A stretch of DNA of 64,000 bases, taken from Caenorhabditis remanei (taxonomy: Eukaryota > Nematoda > Chromadorea > Rhabditida > Rhabditidae). Below, piece after piece: positions 56,950 to 64,000 of this stretch; the stretch's first letter is position 1, and each line of letters begins with the position of its first letter. Both the position numbers and the translations under genes were made by a program. The stretch lies in NCBI RefSeq assembly GCF_010183535.1, contig NC_071332.1:18848001-18912000 (forward strand). Reading direction: 5' to 3'. The notes beneath the pieces were generated by a model. The model had not been told where the DNA came from, did not search any database, and was given only the letters and a program-made list of their open reading frames with translations.

Positions 56950-57350
56950 TACACACAAGAGATATACGAATCTGACAGATAGATCTCGATCGATTTGTAT
57001 GCAATTTTCTGTTTATCGACAAGAGAACGCAGGTCTTTCGACACTTTTCGGAGAGTCAATCTGAAATTTCGAATAAATTTTGTTTGTTTTGAGCGGTTTC
57101 TGGGTTACTCACTGCTCTTTGAGATCACATTTCTCAATGATTCTCCCAATTGTATCGGTGGGCAAATTTGAGAATTCGAGAGTAGAGGTAGTCGACATAT
57201 TTCTAGAACTTCTGAAATTATAATGAAAATCTATAAGAAAAGGAATAAGATAACTAAGATAATTACAGTGTTTCAAACGCTTCACGGAATAAAGAAATTG
57301 AACAATTCTAATCAACATTTCATAACAATAACAACAGAAACAACAACAAA

Positions 57351-58799
57351 TCAGAAATTCTTCTTCTCAATAACAATTCGATTATAGTCTACTTTAAACT
57401 CCAAAACCTTGTTCGAATCGTCAGGAATCTTGTAGCGGTAGATGACTTCTTCTCCAGATTCCACTTTTTCACAGAACGATTCGAGGTACTCAGAATAGTT
57501 GTCGCCTTCATCTGGTTCGACAGTGCATGACTCGAAGTTGGTTGATTTGGAGAATAACTGTAATGAAGACGTTCATAACAATAAAAAATAATCATTAAAG
57601 TAATTAAAAAAACGAACGTCTTTGAGATCTATCAAGAATTGATCAGTGATATCCCAAAAAATCACAAAACGTTTGAAATGCATTAGAAATTCGGATGGGA
57701 AGTAATGGAAACAATCTTGAGTAGTTCCAGATTCGTTCCAGATCCGCAATGTTCCAGATTCGCAATTTTCCTGACTGTTTTCAATGCTTCTTCCGGTTCC
57801 CGATCGTCAGTGTCTTCTACGAAAACTCCAATATTCACGAGTTCCTTCGGTATCAAGCAGGGAAGAATCGATAGAAGATTCTTATGAATATCTTCCGGAA
57901 CATTCGCTTGGATTTGAATGAATTTTTTTGACGTGTATTTGATGATTCAGATGTTGCAGAAGGCTATTCAATCTGAATTGTCTCATTCTATCTTTGGAGT
58001 AATAGCTGACGATCAATTTATCCAATCGCCATTTTGGATTGTTCAGTGCAATCGACAAATCATTCAAAGCGATTTTCACATAATCATCGTTTCTGATGAC
58101 GGAGGTTTCGTTATGCATGTACTTATCCCAATTCTCGCTTGCATACACAACTCTTTTGTCGTTATAAAAACAAGAGATATACGAATCTGTCAGATCAATC
58201 TCGATCGATTTGTATGCAATTTTCTGTTTATCGACAAGAGAACGCAGGTCTTTTGACACTTTTCGGCAGACTTGCAAAATATCGGCCCGGCCCGGCTCGG
58301 CCCGTCGGCCCGGCCCGGCCCGGCCCGGCCGGTAGAGAAAGTTGCCGGCCCGGCCCGGCCCGGTCGGCCCGGACTCAAAAAATGAGCACAATTTTTTCAC
58401 AAAATTTTTCGAAATTTTTTGAAATTTTCATCAAAAATAGTCAAAAATCCTATGTACACTCGAGTTTTATCGATATGTAAAAACATAGTCGAAAATTCGA
58501 CTTTTTTGCGAAAAAATCAAAAAATTTTCAAATTTTTGTACTGTGACCCGGGCCGGGCCAGGCCGGGCCGGGCCGGGCCGGGCCGGGCCGGGCCGGTGAA
58601 AATTCTCAAATCGGCCCGGCCCGGCCCGGCCCGTTGCAAGTATGCTTTTCGGAGAGTCAATCTGAAATTTCGAATAAATTCTGTTTGTTCCCAGCGGTTT
58701 TCGGGTTACTCACTGCTCTTTCAATTCACATTTCTCAATGATTTTCCCAATTGCATCGGTGGGCAAATTGGAGAATTCGAAGGGAGAGGTAGTCGACAT
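57351..58799 (-). pseudogene. fbxa-type F-box/FTH gene 4 with foldback MITE and frameshifts
   Basis: Exon 1 58714-58799 (FSNLPTDAIGKIIEKCELKEQ), exon 2 from 58661 to about 57617, exon 3 57351-57557. Exon 2 carries a 378-bp foldback element after its first 9 bases (58267-58644). It also shows a shift at the A run near 57925 (after HQIHVKK) and a second disturbance near 57715-57760, where the EQWKQAEQL segment of paralogs is replaced by repetitive sequence. Exon 3 is still open. Confidence 0.82.
58267..58644. mobile_element. GC-rich hAT-type foldback MITE inside fbxa exon 2
   Basis: CAGACTTGCAAAATATCGGC to an inverse end GTTGCAAGTATG. Perfect 8-bp target duplication CTTTTCGG at 58259-58266 and 58645-58652; paralogs show the empty site. 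Strongest evidence that this family uses hAT machinery. Confidence 0.92.
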
Positions 58800-58951
58800 G
58801 TTTCGAAAGCTTCTGAGAATATTGTGAAAATCTATAAGAAAGGGAATGAGATAACTGAGATAATTACAGCGTTTCAAACGCTTCAAGGAACAAAGAAAAT
58901 GAACAATTTTAATCAACATTTCATAACAATAACAACAGAAACAACAAAAAA

Positions 58952-59659
58952 TCAAAAATTCTTCTTCTCGATATCAATTTGGTCGTAGAAGTCATAATTG
59001 TGTATTTTGAATTCCAGTATCTTATTCGAATCGTCAGGAATCTGGAAACGGTAGATGACTTCTTCTTCAGATTCCACTTTTTCACAGAACGGTTCGAGGT
59101 ATTCCGGGTAGTTGTCGAGACCGAATGATTCGACAGTGCACGCCTCGAAGTTGATAGATTTGGAGAATAACTGTAATGAAGAAATTGATAAATTGACATC
59201 CATAACATTCGAAAATAATCAGTCGTTGTCTGAAAATAACTAACATCTCTGAGATCTATCAAGAATTGCTCTGTGACATCTCGATTTAAGATCAAGAAAC
59301 GTTTGAAATGCATGAGACATTCTAATGGGAGGTAATGGAAACAATAGTGAGCAGTGAGTTGTTCCGCTTGCTTCCATTGCTCCAGACTCGCGACTTGTCT
59401 GACTTTTTCCGCTGCTTCTTCCGATAATCCTTCGTAAATTTCAATATTCACAAGCACTTTCGGTTTGAGAAAGGGAAGAATCGATAGAAGATATTCAGGG
59501 GATCCCGCACGGAATGTCAATGTTTTGACATGTATTTGGTGATTCAGTTGTTTCAGAAGGCCCTCCAATCTGAATTGAGTCACCTCATCACGAGAGTCAA
59601 AGCTGACTGTCAGCTCATCCAATCGCAATTTTGGATTATTCAGTGCAATCGACACATCA
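58952..59659 (-). pseudogene. fbxa-type F-box/FTH gene 5, 5' part removed by the Maverick
   Basis: Exon 3 58952-59170 and the 3' part of exon 2 (59245-59659) are intact and in frame (IALNNPKLRLDELTV to FLIDLRD). Homology to paralogs stops at 59659, in the codons for NDLSIALNN; the F-box exon and about 230 nt of exon 2 are missing. The missing part should lie beyond the other Maverick end. Confidence 0.85.
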
Positions 59660-60128
59660 GTAGTGTTAGGTTGATATTTTGACCAAAATACCACCCTGTC
59701 GGGACACACCCCCGTCGTCTGCGTCTCGTTCTCTCGTCAAAAAGAGAGACGCAGAGAAGCTGGATTCAGCGGGATGGGACAGCTGCATCCAATTAGTGCC
59801 GCGGCTCCCCACTTGAGTACTTGAATGGGCGCCGCTCCCCCTTTCTCTGACTATCTGCGTCCCCTCTCTCCTTTCTCTGACTGTCTGCACCCTCCACTCT
59901 CTCGCCCCCCCCCCCTCTCTAAGCTCCGCCCCCTTTTGCGGGACCCCCCTTATGCGGGAAGCAATTTCGCAATGGAAAAACGAGTAATGCGCAAATGCAC
60001 AGGCTGACGCGTTTCTAGTAAGTGATTGCGCATCATGCGTATTCTATAACTGCAAAGTCTCTTTTTTGGCGCATCTGAAATACAGTCTTTACAATGTATC
60101 ATTTTACAACAATTTATTATTGAAAAAA
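59660..60128. repeat. Presumed Maverick terminal repeat region
   Basis: Non-coding, rich in CT tracts (TTTCTCTGACTATCTGCGTC and a variant; a run of C near 59907). CGAGTAATGCGCAAATGCAC at 59981 resembles a dispersed worm repeat. The inverted partner is outside the window, so the TIR length is unknown. Confidence 0.6.
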
Positions 60129-60549
60129 TCAAATAAGTGCTCCTTCTGCAGCCACCATCATACGACCAAGATCGACTTCCACCTCGTGTACACCATCCAG
60201 GATTGTGCGAAAGCTGAAAAATAAAAAGTTTTGATTCACAAAAATATAATGGAATTCCCTACTTTGTTTCCAATTTTGAAATGTTGAGTAAATGCTCTTC
60301 CAATTTTGCAATTTCTAAGCAGAGATCTCCAATTTCTAATGATGATTGATTGTATACTTGTACCATCTCCCGATCCACAATGTTCTTCCCCTCGATAGAC
60401 TTGTTGATTAAATCGCACACGCATAAAAGTTTTGAAAGCACATCCTGTAGATACCGATTCGCAATGTCCCGATTTCTCAACAAAAGATTCTTCACGTCGT
60501 GCATATTGTGAAAACCAACAATGCATCCATTGATTGAAAATTCGATCAT
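60129..60549 (-). CDS. Maverick gene, helical protein of unknown function
   Basis: Two exons (60263-60549 and 60129-60213, intron 49 nt) give 123 residues. I do not recognise the family. The sequence looks largely helical (LLLRNRDIANRYLQDVLSKL; LCLEIAKLEEHLLNISKLE) with no TM segment. An acceptor TTTTTGTTCAG one base before the ATG suggests trans-splicing or an upstream exon. Nearest gene to the Maverick left end, co-oriented with the capsid gene. Confidence 0.6.
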
Positions 60550-60662
60550 CCTGAACAAAAATTAGAAAGAAAGAAAATTTTGATTAGTAGGAATCAAAGT
60601 GGCTCAGCACATTTAGTAACAAAAAAACAATTTTTTAATTAACAAGGGTTTATTAGAAACAT

Positions 60663-61355
60663 TTAGTCCTCAATATTATTTTCACGCTTGAAGACGAGAA
60701 GATCGTGATTGAAAAACTTGTTGCGCCGTTGAATGTTGAAGTTGGCACAGCAAATTTTGCACAGCGAGAGAGCTGAAATTTCCCAAAATTGGCTAAACAA
60801 ATAAGCGATACAAGAAGCAACTCACGGAATTGTTGGTATTCCTCATTGACTTGCACGACATCAATGTTGCGATTCAATTTTCTACACGTGAAACACATTT
60901 GGAGCACAAAAGTTGGATCATCGAACATGAAGAGTGGTTTCAATTGCGCAGCCTCATCGGTTGGCATGGTCACACCTTTTGCCTTTTCAGTCATGTACTT
61001 CTAAAAAAAAAGGAATACTATTTTTCGCTCATGTTCATCTAAAATTACGTAAAATAATTTGAAAAAAGAAATTTCAATTTTCACTAATGTATTTTTTTAA
61101 TTATGCAAAAGGAATACTAGATTTAAAAAATGAATACTAAATTGAAAAAACAATCCTAATTTTGCAGTTTCAGTCATGAACTTCTAAAAACAAAAACGAT
61201 TACTAATTTCGAAAAGGACCTACTAGGTTAAAAACTAAATCATACTTTAAAAAAATACATACCTGATGATTTTCCTTCCATGTTCCTTGTTGTATAGGTT
61301 TGAATGGGACAGTTTGGGACATTTTTGGCTTGAGAGCGTTTTGAATTTTGGGCAT
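60663..61355 (-). CDS. Maverick gene, small protein with paired Cys motifs
   Basis: Three exons (61263-61355, 60826-61000, 60663-60772) in phase give 125 residues. CFTCRKLN and, across the last splice, CKICCANF form two CxxC pairs about 35 residues apart, a possible zinc-binding ribbon. The N-terminus (MPKIQNALKPKMSQTVPF) is preceded by TTCTTCTCCAG, a good splice acceptor. Family not recognised. Downstream of and co-oriented with the capsid gene. Confidence 0.6.
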
Positions 61356-61512
61356 GCTTCTGGAGAAGAAAACGACAAGAATGACGAAGAAAGGAGGGGA
61401 CGATGGCGAAAGAAGGGACACTTGAGAGTTAATCCTATTAAAATCAACTGCGCGTCCCTCCGACTGTTGTAATAATAATTCAATTATGCGTACTCGAATA
61501 GTCGTCAAAAAA

Positions 61513-62835
61513 TCAAATAATAGTGTCCATTAGGGAATTTCGCAATTCATCAACATTGAGAATTTGATCAAACTCTGCATACACAACACACACCAATCCA
61601 CCAGACGGAGTCAAATCTTTAAAGTTGAGCCGAACACTAACATTGGTTTGACGAACCAGCTCGAAAAGCGAATTATCGAGGGCGACAGGGCTCAATTCAA
61701 ATCCAAAAATTGTGAATCCTCTGGATCTAAACATGTCCATGTCTATCGAATTGCAACTGACATTGCTTCGAGAGTGTCCTAGAGTCTCCTGGAGTTGAAT
61801 ATACGCCTCGACAAACTTATTTCCCACAAAGTCCAAATTCATTGGGCGACCGGGAAGTGTCAATCCACAATAGTCAATGTGTACATCAGTGACACCATAC
61901 GGCTTGAAATTAAATGGTGACGTGTCGAAAGAACCATTAAACGCTTCCGCAGAAACAAGACCCAAGAAAATACGACGGGGCATCTTGCTAGTAAACAATG
62001 TGTTTGCTGGCGCATCATAACGGTTTGGCTCAATGTAAAAGGTTCGAACTTCCGAGGAGATCATTGGGTATTGTATTATTTTGTGCTCACGAATAGAAGT
62101 TTCAAGAGCATTAGCAAGTCCATCAGTGAGGTCATACTCGTGAACAAGCGCGTAGACATCGTGTATTTTAAACTTGAACAATTGTTTCTTGCGATTAAAC
62201 GACTCAATCAGAAATTCACTACTGTTTGGATATGCCGTCAATTTTAGAGTACATGCATTCAGCAAACACCGCTCCTGATTAAACAAATCTGCCGAAACGT
62301 GTGCAGCCACTTGTGCTTTTCCAGTTCCACATCTTTTCAAAAAGCCGGGGCTCGTACTCGAGTCAATCTCATCGTCAAAATAGAAACCAGCAGCCGTAAG
62401 AGTGGAATCTTTGATTTCGCGTCCATACATTAGCAAATTTTCAAAATACGCCTTGTAGGCATAGTTTGATGGGTTGTGATAGACTTGTTGTGAATTCAAG
62501 TGTACAGTAAAATTCTTCACAATTGAATGGGCTATATTGTTGATTGGGGCATAAAGTAGAGTGGTGTCTGTTACAGGACTGGGCATTTCAACAGCATTAC
62601 CAGCCGTATCGGTGATTTCAAACGTATAAACAAGATATGTTCTTCTCAAGTCTAGATAGGACCGCGAATTGTTTGTCAATACAAATTCCCAGGGACCTTC
62701 TGGTTGAAACGCATTTTTCAAGTTCACCACCGTCCATCTTGAATTTTGTATACATGTTTGGGTACCAGGCATAGTTGTAAAGTCCAACGCGTCGACAATA
62801 GTGTCGCGAGACTTTGGATCCATACGGCTAATCAT
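61513..62835 (-). CDS. Maverick major capsid protein (double jelly-roll)
   Basis: Single exon, 440 residues. Typical of Polinton/adintovirus capsid proteins: an N-terminal jelly-roll with PWEFVLTNNSRSYLDLRRTY, the segment APINNIAHSI...FTVHLNSQQV, YAYKAYFENLLMYG, and a C-terminal strand VVYAEFDQILNVDELRN. It resembles the protein family named after C. elegans F54H12.2, which occurs in Mavericks. It would form the capsomers of a virion. The first ATG (62835) overlaps the stop of the upstream gene (ATGA); a second Met (residue 5) is an alternative start. No lesions seen. Confidence 0.85.
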   Translation of the reverse strand: MISRMDPKSRDTIVDALDFTTMPGTQTCIQNSRWTVVNLKNAFQPEGPWEFVLTNNSRSYLDLRRTYLVYTFEITDTAGNAVEMPSPVTDTTLLYAPINNIAHSIVKNFTVHLNSQQVYHNPSNYAYKAYFENLLMYGREIKDSTLTAAGFYFDDEIDSSTSPGFLKRCGTGKAQVAAHVSADLFNQERCLLNACTLKLTAYPNSSEFLIESFNRKKQLFKFKIHDVYALVHEYDLTDGLANALETSIREHKIIQYPMISSEVRTFYIEPNRYDAPANTLFTSKMPRRIFLGLVSAEAFNGSFDTSPFNFKPYGVTDVHIDYCGLTLPGRPMNLDFVGNKFVEAYIQLQETLGHSRSNVSCNSIDMDMFRSRGFTIFGFELSPVALDNSLFELVRQTNVSVRLNFKDLTPSGGLVCVVYAEFDQILNVDELRNSLMDTII

Positions 62836-63254
62836 GGCGAGAGAAAATTGGTTCGACGACTGTTTTTTGAGACAAAATGAGGTTTCAAAACGGTTACACT
62901 GTTTCCTTTTATGCTTTTTGAAGCTCCACCACCTCCTCTCCGCCTTTTTCCAGCCCCAGTCAATTGACGCATTTTTTGAGCTGCCACACTTTTCAAACTA
63001 GACTTGAAATCCTTTCCTTGTGCCAACTCTGCTGTCAGTTCCTTCCCAGCACTAACAAGATGTTGACCAGCACTCGAATTGATCAGTTTTGGCAAAAGAC
63101 TTAGTGCTACTCCAAGTATTCCACCTAGTCCTGCACCACGCTGGCCTTCACCCCTCTGATGGCGCATTCCCATAAAATGTCCATTTCCTGGCACATGTCT
63201 TCGCAATAGACTATAATAGTCAATTTTCGAGAGGTCAACCAGTACAGGAGCCAT
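62832..63254 (-). CDS. Maverick pX-like basic virion protein
   Basis: Single exon, 140 residues. A Gly-rich hydrophobic segment (GAGLGGILGVALSLLPKLI) is followed by a Lys/Arg-rich region ending GAGKRRRGGGG. This resembles adenovirus pX/mu-type core proteins and their Polinton counterparts, likely DNA- or membrane-associated in the virion. Possible protease sites were not identified with certainty. The stop codon overlaps the capsid ATG by 4 nt; the start codon faces the protease gene across 50 bp. Confidence 0.7.
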   Translation of the reverse strand: MAPVLVDLSKIDYYSLLRRHVPGNGHFMGMRHQRGEGQRGAGLGGILGVALSLLPKLINSSAGQHLVSAGKELTAELAQGKDFKSSLKSVAAQKMRQLTGAGKRRRGGGGASKSIKGNSVTVLKPHFVSKNSRRTNFLSP

Positions 63255-63304
63255 TATAAAAACGTTTAGAGTGCAGATGTGAATCGTTACGTCTATTTAT
63301 AGCC
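63255..63304. promoter_or_regulatory. 50-bp divergent promoter of Maverick virion genes
   Basis: TATAAA on the plus strand at 63255-63260 and TATAAATA on the minus strand at 63294-63301, each about 40-50 bp before the ATG it would serve. Inferred from sequence only. Confidence 0.45.
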
Positions 63305-63754
63305 ATGTTCTCTGACGACATTTCGCGTATTTTGACAGAAGATGCATTTTCAAAACGTACGTTTATTGGTGTCTACAGTGCAGATGAGCTCAATTCGTTG
63401 CCAAAGTGTAGAAAGAAGCGGTACGGATTGATTGTGAATACCGATCCTCTCAACAAACCCGGACGTCATTGGCAAAGTATTTTTATCGAAAAGGACTCTT
63501 GTAACTTTTTTTGTTCACTGGGGGAGAAGCCAAACTCACATATTCTCAAATTTCTATCACGATTCAAACAAGTCTACTGCAACAAAAACAGTCAGCAGAA
63601 ACAGAATCAGGTCACATGTGGAGGCTATTGCATCTTTATACAAGCTATGATGGCACGAGGATACAGTTTTGAAACATTATGCAACATTTTCGAGACTATA
63701 AATAACGATGATGAATTCGTCCGGCGCTTCCTAAAAGATACATACAATTTCTAA
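63305..63754 (+). CDS. Maverick adenain-like cysteine protease
   Basis: Single exon, 149 residues. Catalytic landmarks of the adenovirus protease family: His55 in GRHWQSIF, Gln98 seven residues before Cys105 in TCGGYC. In adenain an acidic residue follows the His in a F-E/D-x-x-G turn; the matching place here reads FCSLG, with Cys70. It would process virion precursors such as the pX-like protein. Length is somewhat shorter than adenain (about 200). Open and undamaged. Confidence 0.82.
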   Translation: MFSDDISRILTEDAFSKRTFIGVYSADELNSLPKCRKKRYGLIVNTDPLNKPGRHWQSIFIEKDSCNFFCSLGEKPNSHILKFLSRFKQVYCNKNSQQKQNQVTCGGYCIFIQAMMARGYSFETLCNIFETINNDDEFVRRFLKDTYNF

Positions 63755-63820
63755 TTTCCCTCTCATTCCTATTTTTTTTCGTCGTACCGAACGGTGACCC
63801 CTTGTCTTGCTCTCTCAAAA

Positions 63821-64000
63821 ATGTCTTTCAACGCATATTGTCGTGAATGTGCTACACACTTTGCTGATCCATTCACCAAGGGACAACACGTTAACATTGT
63901 TCATTACGGAGTACCACCTCCAGACCCAGAAATTTCCGAGGATACATTTTATGCAATCAATTCCCATGTTCCACAAGTCCGAGTGAAAACATGTCCAGTC
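63821..64000 (+). CDS. Maverick gene, C2H2-type finger at the N-terminus (partial)
   Basis: Opens with ATG at 63821 after a 66-bp spacer and stays open for 60 codons to the window edge. The N-terminus has C-x2-C-x12-H-x4-H (YCRECATHF...GQHVNIVH), a C2H2-finger pattern, then a Pro-rich linker. It may be a separate small protein or the start of a long one; not identified. Confidence 0.55.
   Translation, partial: MSFNAYCRECATHFADPFTKGQHVNIVHYGVPPPDPEISEDTFYAINSHVPQVRVKTCPV

Larger units (their letters stand above)
54870..57198 (-). pseudogene. fbxa-type F-box/FTH gene 3, split by a mariner element
   Basis: Exon 1 57113-57198, exon 2 57060-55157 interrupted by 55700-56949, exon 3 54870-55082. 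Leaving out the element and one TA, exon 2 is 652 nt and all phases agree, so the gene was intact before the insertion. F-box FSNLPTDTIGRIIEKCDLKEQ; FTH with two or three extra residues (YLQKNLLSIL). The insertion lies about 110 nt into exon 2, so any product would lose most of the FTH domain. Confidence 0.85.
59660..64000. mobile_element. Maverick/Polinton virus-like transposon, left end
   Basis: Starts at or just before AGTGTTAGG (59662; Polintons begin with AG), inside an fbxa exon. It holds a double-jelly-roll capsid gene, a pX-like gene, an adenain-type protease and three other genes; polymerase B, integrase and ATPase should lie to the right. Gene spacing is tight, as in a DNA virus. 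It continues beyond the window. Confidence 0.88.

Noticed and set aside
59666..60007. Arg/Ser/Pro-rich open frames in the Maverick end
   Set aside because: They arise from CT-rich terminal sequence; no start context, splice sites or homology.

Overview
This is nuclear DNA of a Caenorhabditis-type nematode. The evidence is small introns (45-60 nt, TTTCAG acceptors), lineage-specific gene families (F-box/FBA_2 'fbxb', F-box/FTH 'fbxa' with Mos1-type HTH, srw-like chemoreceptors, an M13 neprilysin) and a heavy transposon load. The species cannot be fixed from the sequence alone. All exon structures are my own reading of splice sites and reading phase; no expression data or database search was available.

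Layout. 1-4933: part of a giant Helitron (copy A), cut by the window edge on the left and truncated on the right. 4934-9377: hAT transposase remnant, a TA-flanked MITE, a GC-rich foldback fragment, one dead and one intact fbxb gene. 9378-27093: a 17.7-kb Helitron insertion that splits the upstream region of the next fbxb gene. It reads as one full 15,981-bp unit plus the first 1,735 bp of a second unit, joined head to tail. 27094-31291: three more fbxb genes. 31537-38185: a long-TIR DNA transposon encoding a DDE-type protein with a C2H2 finger. 38924-43098: two head-to-head srw-like receptors. 44351-47382: two HTH_48/FTH genes. 47970-51959: a decaying neprilysin. 52109-59659: a tandem array of five fbxa genes, of which one is split by a mariner, one carries a foldback MITE and frameshifts, and one is cut off by a Maverick. 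59660-64000: the left end of a Maverick/Polinton with a double-jelly-roll capsid protein, a pX-like basic protein, an adenain-type protease and three less familiar genes.

The most unusual part is the Helitron. Its minus-strand gene has 15 exons whose phases all agree and encodes about 2,994 residues: N-terminal K-rich repeats, a macro domain, a Cys-rich segment, HUH Rep, Pif1-like helicase, and a C-terminal ubiquitin-specific-protease (C19) domain. Divergent from it, inside the same mobile unit, is a 5-exon gene for a 467-residue type I membrane glycoprotein with a signal peptide, a basic site followed by a Gly/Ala-rich hydrophobic stretch, a polar helix and a C-terminal TM anchor. It looks like a class-I viral entry glycoprotein. 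Copy A carries a frameshifted version and copy C an intact one. So this rolling-circle transposon seems to carry a virus-like envelope gene together with macro and deubiquitinase modules, a combination I do not know as a described system.

The rest shows young transposons landing in fast-evolving F-box, receptor and peptidase arrays: Maverick, mariner, a hAT-type GC-rich foldback family with 8-bp target duplications, and a TA-flanked palindromic MITE sitting in introns of three genes.
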